From positions 1,550,001 through 1,614,000 of the forward strand of contig NC_010162.1 of NCBI RefSeq assembly GCF_000067165.1: a stretch of DNA of 64,000 bases, given 5' to 3'. Shown one piece after another: positions 10,206 to 18,666 of the stretch. The position numbers and the translations under genes were made by a program. Positions within the stretch are counted from its first letter, which is position 1; each line of letters begins with the position of its first letter. The notes under the pieces are model-generated. The model was not told where the DNA came from, did not search any database, and saw nothing but the letters and a program-made list of their open reading frames with translations. This DNA comes from Sorangium cellulosum So ce56 (GTDB taxonomy: Bacteria > Myxococcota_A > Polyangia > Polyangiales > Polyangiaceae).

Positions 10206-11840
10206 CTAGGCGCGCCGCGCGCCGCGCCCGAACGCCTGCTTGAGGGCGGCGAGGTCCTCGCGGCCGACCTCGCGCGTGACGACGAGGACGGCGAGGTACA
10301 CGAGGCCGACCAGGATCGCCTCGCCGAGCACGGCGATCTTGCCGAGCCACGGGAGCTGCGCGCCGACGGCGATCGCGGCGAGCAGCGCGGCGCCGACGCG
10401 GAGCGCCGTCCGGGCGGCGACGAAGCCGCCGGCGGCGCGGTGGAGCAGGACGCCGCCGGCGATCGCGGCGGTGACGAGCGCGAGCGAGGTGGCGACGGCG
10501 GAGCGCACCAGCATGTCGGGGCCGAACGCGGCGCGCGGGACGGCGATCGAGCAGCCGGTGGCGACGAGGAAGACGGTGGCGGCCGTGAGGGCGGCCGCGA
10601 CGCGCTCCCGGTGCAGGCTGGTGAGCGCGGCCGAGGCGACGCCGAGGACGGCGAACGCGCCCATGCCGAGGGAGAGGACGCGGAGCGTGTCGCCGCCGCG
10701 GCTCCAGATCTCGACAGGGAAGGCGAAGCGCAGGACGTGCGGGGCGAGGCCCGAGATCGGGGCGCAGAGGAGCCCGGTGAGCAGGAACGAGAGGCGGACG
10801 CCGGTCATGGCGTAGCGGCGGACCGCGGCGCGGTCGTGCTCGGCGTGCGCGCGGGCGAGCATCGGGAAGAGGATGAACGTGACCGAGAGGAGCAGCTGGT
10901 ACGGCAGGAACGCGAAGAGCTGCGCGCCGCGGTAGACGCCGATGAGGTCGTCCGCGGCGTTCGCGCCGAGCGCGAGCCCGCTCGTGGCTTGCCCGAGGAA
11001 GCGGCGGAGGAGGAAGAAGTCGGTCTGGAGCAGGAGGTTCAGGAACGTCTGCGAGACGGCGAGCGGCAGGAGGAAGGCGGCGTGCTCGCGGATCGAGGGG
11101 CCGGCGCTGCCGCGGCGGCCGAGGCCCGTCCTGGTGAGCGCGAGGGGGACGATGACGCCGGCCGCGGCGACGAAGCCGGCGATCGCGCCGAGGACGCCGC
11201 TCTGGCCCGCGCGGAGGAAGAGCAGGGCGAAGACGGCGATGCTCGCGGTGCGGAGCGCGCCGTAGCCGACGTCGAAGGCGGCCTGCGTGACGAAGCGCCG
11301 CTGGCCGTTGAGCGCGCCGACGAGCGGGGCGTAGAGGCCGTAGAGGAGGACCACGGCGGCGGCGAGCCGCAGCGGGGTGGCGACGTGCGGGGCCTCGGAG
11401 AAGTCGGCGATGGCGCCGGCGAGGAGCGCGAAGCCGGCGGAGACGACCACGGCGAGGAGGGCGTGGAGGGCGAGCGTGCGGCGGAAGGCGGCGGCGACGT
11501 CCGCTTCCGCGACGCTGGAGACGGCGCGCGAGACGCCCTGGATGCCGGTCGCGACGATGACGTTGTTGACGACGCCGACGCCCGCGAGGACGACAGAGAC
11601 CGCGCCGTAGCCGTCGGTGCCGAGCAGCCGCGGGAGGATGAGCTGCTGGACGAAGCCGAAGAGGATGAACGAGACCTTGGCGCCGGCGATGGCGAGGCCG
11701 CCGCGGCCGGCGGAGCGGGCGGCGGAGGGGGCCGGGGCGTCCGGCGGCTGCGGCGAGAAGGGCACGGCGGCGCGCTGCACGGCGGCGTTGTCGCAGAAGC
11801 ACGCCGGGCGGGCAATCTCGCGCGGAGCGGGCGAGCACAC
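10206..11840 (-). CDS. Polysaccharide/lipid-linked oligosaccharide flippase-like membrane protein (MOP superfamily)
   Basis: 544-residue polytopic membrane protein of the Wzx/MurJ/MATE fold. Such proteins flip lipid-linked glycans across the inner membrane. About 12-14 hydrophobic segments begin at about residue 50 (AIAGAKVSFILFGFVQQLILPRLLG), preceded by a Pro/Ala-rich cytoplasmic tail. The conserved start pattern LPRLLGTDGYGAVSVVLAG is typical of polysaccharide biosynthesis proteins. The first 40-45 residues look poorly conserved, so the true start could be an internal GTG. No glycosyltransferase genes are beside it, so the substrate cannot be named. Confidence 0.8.
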   Translation of the reverse strand: MCSPAPREIARPACFCDNAAVQRAAVPFSPQPPDAPAPSAARSAGRGGLAIAGAKVSFILFGFVQQLILPRLLGTDGYGAVSVVLAGVGVVNNVIVATGIQGVSRAVSSVAEADVAAAFRRTLALHALLAVVVSAGFALLAGAIADFSEAPHVATPLRLAAAVVLLYGLYAPLVGALNGQRRFVTQAAFDVGYGALRTASIAVFALLFLRAGQSGVLGAIAGFVAAAGVIVPLALTRTGLGRRGSAGPSIREHAAFLLPLAVSQTFLNLLLQTDFFLLRRFLGQATSGLALGANAADDLIGVYRGAQLFAFLPYQLLLSVTFILFPMLARAHAEHDRAAVRRYAMTGVRLSFLLTGLLCAPISGLAPHVLRFAFPVEIWSRGGDTLRVLSLGMGAFAVLGVASAALTSLHRERVAAALTAATVFLVATGCSIAVPRAAFGPDMLVRSAVATSLALVTAAIAGGVLLHRAAGGFVAARTALRVGAALLAAIAVGAQLPWLGKIAVLGEAILVGLVYLAVLVVTREVGREDLAALKQAFGRGARRA

Positions 11841-11927
11841 CGGGGCGTCACGTAAACTTCAGCGACGGTGCGGATTCGCTTGACGGGAAGGCGTCGCTGA
11901 CTATCCTCGCGCCCGTCTCCGACGCAT

Positions 11928-12003
11928 TCCAGCTTAGCTCAGTTGGTAGAGCAGGCGGCTGTTAACCGCCGGGTCGCTGGTTCGAGTCCAGCAGCTGGAG
12001 CCA
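11928..12003 (+). tRNA. tRNA-Asn (GTT)
   Basis: Complete cloverleaf of 76 bases with encoded CCA (12001-12003). The acceptor stem pairs 11928-11934 with 11993-11999 without mismatch. The D-arm has AGTTGGTA. The anticodon stem GGCGG/CCGCC encloses loop CTGTTAA with anticodon GTT at 11961-11963. The T-arm GCTGG-TTCGAGT-CCAGC pairs perfectly. Discriminator base is G. Confidence 0.97.
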
Positions 12004-12153
12004 TTCCTCTCCGCTTGCGAACTTCGCAGCGAGGCGCGGCTCACGGAGCGCACCGAGGTACATGCCTCGGGGGCTCTGTTACTTCTCCCGCGCCCACGTT
12101 CCGCATGACGGGCCTCGCAGGCCGCGCCGGTTCGGTGGTAGACGGTTCGGCCA

Positions 12154-13362
12154 ATGAGGACGCTCCTTCGGCGCCCTGGGCTCTGGATCCTGATCGCGTT
12201 GCTCGCGGCCTTCACGATCGTGATGGCGGTGCGCGCGCGCGGACCCAAGGTGAAGGTCGCCGTGGCCGCTCGAAAGGATCTCGAGCAGCGCGTCGTCGCG
12301 AGCGGACGGGTGAGGGTGCCGACGCGCGTTCAGGTCGCGGCGCAGGTCTCCGGCCTCGTCGTCGCGGTCGGCGCGATCGAGGGGCAACGCGTGAAGGCGG
12401 GCGATCTCCTCGTGCAGATCGACGACGCCGAGGCGCGCGCGGCGGTGTCGCAGGCGAAGGCTGCCGTCGACCAGGCGAGCGCGCGCGTGGAGCAGCTCCG
12501 CCGCGTCGGCGCGATCGTCGCGACCGAGGCGCTCCGTCAGGCAGAGACGAACCTCGAGCGCACCGAGGTCGAGCTCGCGCGGGTGCGAGAGCTCTCGGCG
12601 TCGGGGGCGGTCGCTCAAGCCGAGCTCGACAACGCCCGACAGAGCGTCGAGCTCGCGCGCGCGCAAAAGGTCGCGGCGGAGGCGCAGCGCATCGCGTCGA
12701 CGCCGATGGGCGCGGACTCCCGCGTCGCGCTGACCGCGCTCCTCCAGGCGCAGGCGCAGCACGTCGGCGCGACCGTTCGCCTCGCGCAGACGCGGATCGT
12801 GGCGCATCAGGACGGCGTCGTGCTCACGCGCTCCGTGGAGCCCGGCGACGTCGTGCAGCCGGCGCGAACGTTGATTGTGCTCGCCGCGGACGGGAGCCCG
12901 CAGCTCGTCTTCCAGCCCGATGAGCGGAACCTCGCGTGGATCGCGCTGGGGCAGAAGGCGCGCGCGTCCGCGGACGCCTATCCGCAACAGGTGTTCGACG
13001 CCGAGGTGAGCTACATCGCGCCTTCCATCGATCCGCAGAGGGGCAGTGTCGAGGTGCGCCTCGCGGTGCCGAGCGCGCCAGCCTTTCTGTTGCCCGACAT
13101 GACCGTCTCCATCGATCTCTCGGTCGCTCGGCGCGAGAGCGCGCTCGTCGTTCCGAGCGACGCCGTGCGCGACGCGGCGACGCCGGCGCCCTGGCTGTTC
13201 GCGGTCGAGGACAATCGCCTCGTGCGCAAGGACGTGAAGCTGGGCATTCGCGGAGAGGGCGCCGTCGAGGTCGTCGAGGGCCTCGGCGAGGGGAGCGTCG
13301 TTGTGCTGCCCGACGGACGGATCCATGCGCCGGGCCAGCGCGTGCGCGCGGAGCTCGATTGA
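12154..13362 (+). CDS. Efflux periplasmic adaptor (HlyD/MacA family membrane-fusion protein)
   Basis: 402-residue membrane-fusion protein linking an inner-membrane ABC permease to the cell exterior. One N-terminal membrane helix is at about residues 9-26. Then come the lipoyl/barrel-sandwich half (VQVAAQVSGLVVAVGAIEGQRVKAGDLLVQID), a long coiled coil (about 95-195, rich in Ala, Glu and Arg), the second lipoyl half (TRIVAHQDGVVLTRSVEPGDVV) and a beta-barrel with the membrane-proximal domain at the C-terminus. It is first in a three-gene operon; the permease ATG follows after one base. The order adaptor-permease-ATPase matches MacA with separate MacB halves. Confidence 0.88.
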   Translation: MRTLLRRPGLWILIALLAAFTIVMAVRARGPKVKVAVAARKDLEQRVVASGRVRVPTRVQVAAQVSGLVVAVGAIEGQRVKAGDLLVQIDDAEARAAVSQAKAAVDQASARVEQLRRVGAIVATEALRQAETNLERTEVELARVRELSASGAVAQAELDNARQSVELARAQKVAAEAQRIASTPMGADSRVALTALLQAQAQHVGATVRLAQTRIVAHQDGVVLTRSVEPGDVVQPARTLIVLAADGSPQLVFQPDERNLAWIALGQKARASADAYPQQVFDAEVSYIAPSIDPQRGSVEVRLAVPSAPAFLLPDMTVSIDLSVARRESALVVPSDAVRDAATPAPWLFAVEDNRLVRKDVKLGIRGEGAVEVVEGLGEGSVVVLPDGRIHAPGQRVRAELD

Positions 13363-13363
13363 G

Positions 13364-14593
13364 ATGCCGTTCGAGTGGTTCGTGGCGCTCCGTTACCTGC
13401 GCGACGCGAAGGGGCAGACCGCGCTGATCCTCGCGGCGGTGTCGGTGGGCGTGAGCGTCATCGTCTTCCTCTCCGCGCTCATCAACGGCCTCCAGGTGTC
13501 GCTCATCGACAAGACGCTCGGCTCGCAGCCGCACATCACGCTGCAGGTGCAGCGCGAGGCGGCGCGTCCGCTCGTCGACTCCTCGGACGATCGCGACGAT
13601 CGCGCCGTCGCGCGCTCCGTGCAGCCCGCGCCGCAGCGCCTTCGCTCCATCGACCAGTGGCCGCTCGTCATGGCCGACGCGGAGTGCACCGCCGGCGTCA
13701 TCGCCGCGTCGCCGGCGATCGTGGGCGCCGGCTTCGCCGTCCGCGCCGAGGCCAAGAACGCCGTCGTCGTGCGCGGCGTCGATCCCGAGCGCTTCCTCGC
13801 GATCATCGACGTCCGGAAGCGCATGCGCGCGGGCCGGTTCGACGTCGCCGGGGGCGACGTGGTCATCGGCGCCGTGCTCGCGGACGAGCTCGGCGTCGGC
13901 GTCGGCGACAAGATCCGGATCACGACGACCGAAGGGATCGACGATGTCGTGGCGATCACGGGCGTCTTCTCGCTCGGCAACGAGGCGGTCGACAAGACGT
14001 GGGTGATCACGTCGCTCCGCAGGGCGCAGACGCTCTACGCGCTCCCCGGCGGCGCGACCTCGATCGAGCTCAAGGTCGCCGACGTGTTCGCCGCGGAGAC
14101 CGTCGCGGGCGAGCTGCGCGGGAGGACGGGGCTGAAGGCGGACAGCTGGATGAAGATCAACGCCGAGCTGCTCACCGGCCTCTCGGCGCAGAGCAGCTCG
14201 AAGAGCATGATCCAGTTCTTCGTCGTCCTCGCGGTCGCGCTGGGAATCGCGAGCGTGCTCATCGTGTCGGTGGTCCAGAAGTCGCGCGAGATAGGCGTCC
14301 TCCGCGCGGTCGGCACGTCGCGGGGCCGCGTCCTGCGCATCTTCCTGATCCAGGGCGCGGTCCTCGGGCTCCTCGGGTCGTTCGTCGGATCGGCGCTCGG
14401 GGCGCTCCTGTCGAAGCTCTTCGAGGGCCTCGTGCGCGGGCCCGACGGCGCCCCGAAGTTCCCCGTGCAGCTCGATCTCGAGCTCTTCGTGTTCGCGACC
14501 GCCCTCGCCATCGGCGTGGGGCTCCTCGCCGCCGTGCTCCCCGCGCGGCGCGCCTCGATGCTCGATCCGGCGTCGGCGATCCGCAATGGCTGA
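13364..14593 (+). CDS. ABC transporter permease, FtsX/LolE/MacB type
   Basis: 409-residue inner-membrane permease with an N-terminal helix (about 16-40), a large periplasmic MacB-type domain (about 45-280) and three C-terminal helices. The C-terminal pattern is MIQFFVVLAVALGIASVLIVSV, then the conserved SREIGVLRAVGTSRGRVLRIFLIQG coupling segment, which contacts the ATPase. ATG 13364 is one base after the adaptor's stop and starts MPFEWFVALRYL, the normal LolC/E beginning. It overlaps the ATPase gene by 8 bases, so the three products are probably made in step. Members of this family extract lipoproteins or drive tripartite efflux; the operon's adaptor makes export more likely. Substrate unknown. 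Confidence 0.88.
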   Translation: MPFEWFVALRYLRDAKGQTALILAAVSVGVSVIVFLSALINGLQVSLIDKTLGSQPHITLQVQREAARPLVDSSDDRDDRAVARSVQPAPQRLRSIDQWPLVMADAECTAGVIAASPAIVGAGFAVRAEAKNAVVVRGVDPERFLAIIDVRKRMRAGRFDVAGGDVVIGAVLADELGVGVGDKIRITTTEGIDDVVAITGVFSLGNEAVDKTWVITSLRRAQTLYALPGGATSIELKVADVFAAETVAGELRGRTGLKADSWMKINAELLTGLSAQSSSKSMIQFFVVLAVALGIASVLIVSVVQKSREIGVLRAVGTSRGRVLRIFLIQGAVLGLLGSFVGSALGALLSKLFEGLVRGPDGAPKFPVQLDLELFVFATALAIGVGLLAAVLPARRASMLDPASAIRNG

Positions 14594-15272
14594 TCCGCTG
14601 CTCGTCGTCGAAGGCGTGGTGAAGGAATACGGCCAGGCCGTCGTCTCGCGCGCGCTCGACGGCGTCGATCTCCGGATCGAGAAGGGCGAGTTCGCCGCGC
14701 TGATCGGCCCGTCGGGCTCGGGCAAGAGCACCCTTCTCAACATCATCGGCCTGCTCGACCGGCCGACGCGCGGGCGCGTGGTGGTCGACGGCAAGGACAC
14801 GACGGGGCTCGACGAGGCGAGCCTCACCCGGCTTCGCGCGCGGACGCTCGGCTTCGTGTTCCAGTTCCATCACCTCTTGCCGATGTTCACCGCGCTCGAG
14901 AACGTGATGCTGCCCGCCTGGGGCGACGAGGGATTCCCTTCGTCGGCCATGAAGGAGCGCGCGGTCGAGCTGCTCGGAGCGGTGGGGCTCGCCGACCGGA
15001 TGAACTTCAGGGCGACCGCGCTCTCGGGCGGCCAGCAGCAACGCGTGGCCATCGCGCGTGCGCTGTCGCGCCGACCGCCGCTCGTCCTCGCCGACGAGCC
15101 GACAGGGAACCTCGACACCGAGTCTTCGGCCGAGGTCTTCGCGCTGATGCGCCGGTTCAACCGCGAGCTCGGCACGACGTTCCTCGTCGTCACGCACGAT
15201 CCGCGCATCGCCGAGCAGTGCGAACGCGTGATCGAGATCGTCGACGGGCGCATCGCCAGCGACCGCGCATGA
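14586..15272 (+). CDS. ABC transporter ATP-binding subunit, LolD/MacB type
   Basis: 228-residue cytoplasmic ATPase powering the permease encoded just upstream. Walker A is GPSGSGKST (about 40-48), Q-loop FQFHHLLPMFTALENVMLP (about 93-111), signature LSGGQQQRVAIARAL (about 141-155), Walker B LVLADEPTGNLD (about 162-173) and H-loop VTHD (about 201). The LFD-type Q-loop and TGNLD Walker B are characteristic of the LolD/MacB/FtsE group. The start overlaps the permease stop by 8 bases. Confidence 0.92.
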   Translation: MADPLLVVEGVVKEYGQAVVSRALDGVDLRIEKGEFAALIGPSGSGKSTLLNIIGLLDRPTRGRVVVDGKDTTGLDEASLTRLRARTLGFVFQFHHLLPMFTALENVMLPAWGDEGFPSSAMKERAVELLGAVGLADRMNFRATALSGGQQQRVAIARALSRRPPLVLADEPTGNLDTESSAEVFALMRRFNRELGTTFLVVTHDPRIAEQCERVIEIVDGRIASDRA

Positions 15273-15846
15273 GGGGCATCCAGGTCCGCACCGGGACGCA
15301 GCACGGGGCCTCGCGAGCCGCTCCTCGAGCGAGCGGACGATGGTCGGGCGCGGCGGTCGCCCAGCGGCCTTGCGCGGACTCATGATTCTTCCTCGTCGGA
15401 CGTGTCGTGTTCGGACGGCGTCGCCCGTGCGAGCAGGTTCTCGATGCGGCGCTTGAGGAGCAAGTCTTCCTCACTCGTGCGTGAGACCTCGGCGACCCCG
15501 AGGAACCGGAGCATCCCAGGGAGGACATGAACGGCGGTTGTGTGCGTGGATGTCCAGGCGCCGTGCTGGACCGGGGCGGCCGGCGGACGAGAAGGGCTCA
15601 TGCTCAGAATTACGGGGCGTCTCTCGCGGCCGTCACAGAATCGGGCCGGGCCGAGGCCCCCTCCGGCCCGATGCGGCCCGCTCCGACCCGGTGCCATGCC
15701 AGCTCGGACGAGGGGCGATCCCCTCGACCGCGTGGGATGCCCGACGGGAAGGGGGCATGTGCGTGCCGGGACAGCGTTCGCGCTCTCTCTTTCCCGGCGG
15801 GCGTGCGGCGGTCCTGCCGGGATCAGCGTGCCTCGATCCAGGGTGC
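15273..15846. other. 574-base stretch with no confident gene
   Basis: Between the transporter operon and the methyltransferase stop. It holds one weak minus-strand open frame (15380-15697, listed separately) and otherwise no motif, RNA or repeat that I can support. Frames on the plus strand look like compositional noise. Confidence 0.5.
15380..15697 (-). CDS. Hypothetical 105-residue ORF, doubtful
   Basis: The only part that looks protein-like is the C-terminal 45 residues: a charged helix (SEEDLLLKRRIENLLARA) followed by an acidic Ser/Glu tail. The N-terminal half is basic, Pro-rich and resembles compositional noise, so the gene, if real, may start internally (MLRFLGVAEV). No domain recognised. 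It could be the decayed 3' end of a larger gene. Confidence 0.25.
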   Translation of the reverse strand: MAPGRSGPHRAGGGLGPARFCDGRERRPVILSMSPSRPPAAPVQHGAWTSTHTTAVHVLPGMLRFLGVAEVSRTSEEDLLLKRRIENLLARATPSEHDTSDEEES

Positions 15847-16539
15847 TCAGCTCGTCCTGATCGTGAGCTCGTTGCCGCGTCCCGCGTCGAACGGGAGCGG
15901 CTGGGAGAGGTAGCCGTTCTGTGGGTTGCGCACGTAGTCGATATAGCCCGAGGCCTGCTCGAACGCGTTCTCGCCGATGATGATCGCGCCAGGCTTCAGA
16001 TGCGGCTCGAGCAGCTTGAGGACGTCCAGATAAAGGGTGAAGGCGCCGTCGAGCAACACCATGTCGATATCATCGCCGACACCCGACTTCAGAGTCTCTC
16101 GAGCATCACCGACCCGGAGCTCGACGATACCGGACAGCCCGGCGGCGGCGACGTTCGCCCGCGCCCGCTCGACTTTGCTGGGCACAAGGTCGGTCCCGAT
16201 CAAGCGGCCGCCGCCCATGTCGCGCAGCGCGGTCGCCAGATAGATCGTGGAGATCCCCATCGAGGAGCCGAACTCCACGATGCACTTGGCCTTGCATGCG
16301 CGGGCACACATGTAGAGGAAACGCCCAAAATCCGGGGAGACGTTGAGGAAATTCTCCGCGAACCCGCGATACGTGCTCTTCAGATCGCTGGCTTCGTCCT
16401 TGAGGAGCTGGGTGATCCTCTCTTCCCTGGTGGCCGCCTCGCTCGCTGCGCTGGCGGCCAGCGGCGCGTCGGCCGCCTCCGCTTCCCGATGAAGACGCTC
16501 GAGGACCTCTGCGACCTGGCCGTCGCTGATTGAATTCAT
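15847..16539 (-). CDS. Class I SAM-dependent O-methyltransferase-like protein
   Basis: 230-residue cytoplasmic methyltransferase. It has an N-terminal helical cap (about 1-60) and then the SAM-binding Rossmann core: motif I CIVEFGSSMGISTIYLA (about 88-104), motif II GTDLVPSKVERAR, motif III DDIDMVLLDGAF. The layout is that of the caffeoyl-CoA/catechol O-methyltransferase family (Methyltransf_24/3). ATG 16539 is preferred over an upstream in-frame start because a purine-rich ribosome site (GGAAAGGGA) precedes it and upstream sequence is not conserved-looking. It is divergent from a LysR gene (211-base gap), the usual arrangement of a target and its regulator. Substrate unknown. Confidence 0.8.
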   Translation of the reverse strand: MNSISDGQVAEVLERLHREAEAADAPLAASAASEAATREERITQLLKDEASDLKSTYRGFAENFLNVSPDFGRFLYMCARACKAKCIVEFGSSMGISTIYLATALRDMGGGRLIGTDLVPSKVERARANVAAAGLSGIVELRVGDARETLKSGVGDDIDMVLLDGAFTLYLDVLKLLEPHLKPGAIIIGENAFEQASGYIDYVRNPQNGYLSQPLPFDAGRGNELTIRTS

Positions 16540-16750
16540 ATCTATAATCCCTTTCCTTCTGAATGAACGGCCATGCGTGCGACGCTTGGTCGTTGACTGG
16601 GTGACCAGGCGATTCCTTGCGACCTTGATGACCTTGCGTGATGGGTACCGTTTGACAACCGAGTCGTCCAGGACGATATTGGGCTCGATTTGAGACCTGC
16701 TGAGCATCGGTGGGGGGCCGCGGCCAGCCCTGGGATCGAGGACCAGACCG

Positions 16751-17707
16751 ATGGAACTCCGTCACCTGCGCTACTTCATCGCCATCGCCGAGGAGGAGAA
16801 CTTCCGGCGCGCGGCAGAGAAGCTGCACGTATCACAGTCGCCGTTGAGCCGTCAGATGCAGCAGCTCCAGGAGGAGATCGGCGCGGAGCTCTTCGCGCCA
16901 TCGGGGCGCGGCGTGAAGCTCACGCCCGCCGGGCGGCTTCTCCTGGACAGAGCGAAGACGATCCTCTCAGACGTGGACGCCGCCGCGAAAGAGGCGCGGG
17001 AGACGGCCGAAGGCCAGATCGGGACGGTCACGATCGGCTTCGAGAGCGGCTCCGCGTATGTAGGGCCGCTCTCGACGATCCTCACGCGGTTTCGGGAGCA
17101 GGCGCCTCGAGTGAACGTGGAACTCGTGCCCATGAGCAGCGCGCAGCAGTGGGACGCCTTGCGCGCGGGGCAGATCTCGCTCGGCTATGGGAACTACGTC
17201 CCGGATGACTCCTCGCTCCAGAGCGTCGTGCTTGCCCGGCATCGCTTGGGGATCATCGTGCCGGAGCAGCACCCTCTGGCGACAAAATCCATGATCAAGG
17301 TCAAGGACCTGGCGAACGAGCCCATGCTCATGGATCCGCGGAAGAGCAATCCTCGTCTGTATGACGACATCATCGCCGCCGTTCGCGCGCGCGGCGTGAC
17401 CCTGAACGTGGCTTCGGAGATCCTCGACGGAGAAGCCCTGTTGACGCTCGTGGCGAGCGGCTTCGGATTGACCTTCGGCGCGGAGCCCGCGGCGCCCTTC
17501 CTCGCGGTCGGCACCGCGATCTGGAAGCCGGTCAGCGATCTCGGCCTGGAGATGCGCAACATCGCGATGTGGCGGCCCGACGCGCAGTCTGTCCTGCTCC
17601 GACCGCTCGTCGACCTGGTACGTGAATTCGGCGCCGCGCTTCGCGATCGGGAGATACGACCGCGCAGACAGGAGAGCGAGCGCCGGCGGCGGCGGCGACG
17701 CGGCTAG
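16751..17707 (+). CDS. LysR-family transcriptional regulator
   Basis: 318-residue regulator with the N-terminal winged HTH (MELRHLRYFIAIAEEENFRRAAEKLHVSQSPLSRQMQQLQEEI, residues 1-43) and a C-terminal LysR substrate-binding fold (about 90-295). It starts within the BenM/CatM-like subgroup by the MELRHLRYF pattern, which often senses aromatic or organic acids. The last 20 residues are an Arg-rich run. It is divergent from the methyltransferase gene, its likely target. Confidence 0.9.
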   Translation: MELRHLRYFIAIAEEENFRRAAEKLHVSQSPLSRQMQQLQEEIGAELFAPSGRGVKLTPAGRLLLDRAKTILSDVDAAAKEARETAEGQIGTVTIGFESGSAYVGPLSTILTRFREQAPRVNVELVPMSSAQQWDALRAGQISLGYGNYVPDDSSLQSVVLARHRLGIIVPEQHPLATKSMIKVKDLANEPMLMDPRKSNPRLYDDIIAAVRARGVTLNVASEILDGEALLTLVASGFGLTFGAEPAAPFLAVGTAIWKPVSDLGLEMRNIAMWRPDAQSVLLRPLVDLVREFGAALRDREIRPRRQESERRRRRRRG

Positions 17708-17752
17708 AGACAACGGGCCGAGCGCTTCGAGGACATGGGTCGATGACCCGAC

Positions 17753-18247
17753 TCACTGCTCGCCGCCCTGCGCACCCTGCTTCTTGACCACGCTGATCTC
17801 CCCGTCCGCCTCGAGGCAGGCAGAGCGCACCGTGGTGATGTCCGTGATCCCTTGCCTGCGAAGGGCCGCCTGCAGCTCCTCCTCGGTGACCATCTCCCGG
17901 CGCATGTTCTCCCACTGCGGGCGGCCATCTCGGACGAGGGTCGTCTGCGTGTCGCGCAGGCAACGCCGGAAGAAGGGGACGCGGAACTCCAGGATATCGA
18001 GCACGTAGCCCCAGGCGACGATGAGCGCGATCATGAGCAAGGCGTCCGCGGGCGAGCTCGAGCCGCCCATGATGCCGTCGGCGGCCATACCACCGATGAG
18101 AATGAGGGCGAGCATGTCGTTCGGTGAGAGATGCCCGGTGCGTCGCTTGGGGATGACGCGGATCAGGATGACGAGGGCGAGATAGACGAGCGTCGTGCGC
18201 AGGGCGATCTCCCAGAGGGGCCTGGAAAGACCAAAGTTCCCTTCCAT
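17753..18247 (-). CDS. DUF421/YetF-type membrane protein
   Basis: 164-residue protein of the YetF/YrbG (DUF421) family, typically membrane proteins with a cytoplasmic C-terminal domain. Three hydrophobic helices (about 17-33, 43-60, 68-88) are followed by the family domain VPFFRRCLRDTQTTLVRDGRPQ and a two-stranded tail with the usual EELQAALRRQGI segment. A good ribosome site (GGGAGG) lies upstream of ATG 18247. A 35-codon ORF precedes it by 31 bases on the same strand. Biochemical role unknown; some relatives affect spore coat or stress. Confidence 0.85.
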   Translation of the reverse strand: MEGNFGLSRPLWEIALRTTLVYLALVILIRVIPKRRTGHLSPNDMLALILIGGMAADGIMGGSSSPADALLMIALIVAWGYVLDILEFRVPFFRRCLRDTQTTLVRDGRPQWENMRREMVTEEELQAALRRQGITDITTVRSACLEADGEISVVKKQGAQGGEQ

Positions 18248-18278
18248 GGGCGTCCTCCCGCCAGTGCGGCCACGCGCG

Positions 18279-18386
18279 TCAGCGCGCGGGATGGAAGCCG
18301 GGAGCGAGGTTCGCGGCCGCCCAGCGCGCCAGCGCCGCGAGCTCGACGCAGCGGTGCAGGTGTCTCATCTCGGTATTGCTGGGCAT
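18279..18386 (-). CDS. Small 35-residue ORF with strong ribosome site, upstream of the DUF421 gene
   Basis: ATG 18386 is preceded at normal spacing by a perfect AAGGAGG. The product (MPSNTEMRHLHRCVELA through GFHPAR) is amphipathic with one Cys and three His. The stop is 31 bases before the DUF421 start, so it could be a leader or small partner protein. No homologue recognised; too short for routine gene callers. Confidence 0.45.
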   Translation of the reverse strand: MPSNTEMRHLHRCVELAALARWAAANLAPGFHPAR

Positions 18387-18555
18387 GGCCGCCTCCTTCG
18401 GGGCACGGGAGCACTGCTTCGCTCGCGCTGGAGGGGCCCTCGCAAGAAAGGGACCGCTCCAGACCGTGTGCCGCGCGGGCGAGGAGGGGGTCGCCCGGTG
18501 CGCTGTCTGCTAAATTATTGTATTTGTTCGATTTTATGCTAGTTCAGCGCTCTGG

Positions 18556-18586
18556 TTCACCGTCGGTGCCGAGCGCACTATAGTGC
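18556..18586 (+). promoter_or_regulatory. Candidate sigma-70 promoter with overlapping 12-bp palindrome
   Basis: TTCACC (18556-18561), 17-base spacer, TATAGT (18579-18584). The -10 box sits inside a perfect 12-bp palindrome GCACTATAGTGC (18575-18586), a position where a dimeric repressor would block polymerase. It points to the alcohol dehydrogenase gene about 80 bases downstream and lies in an unusually AT-rich patch. Confidence 0.45.
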
Positions 18587-18666
18587 TGCACGTGGCCCGG
18601 CAGCCGACGAGCTAGCAGGGCCGATCCTCCCCCTTCCAGGAGCCCAAGCTCTTCCAGGAGTAAACG

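Noticed and set aside
12824..14827. Minus-strand frame opposite the transporter operon
   Set aside because: Low-complexity antisense of adaptor, permease and ATPase genes.
14259..15383. Minus-strand open frame opposite the ABC ATPase gene
   Set aside because: The plus strand carries the complete Walker A/B and signature motifs; this frame is a shadow.
17737..17749. GGGTC-GAT-GACCC between a LysR gene and the DUF421 gene as a terminator
   Set aside because: Only a 5-bp stem and no T-tract; too weak to list.
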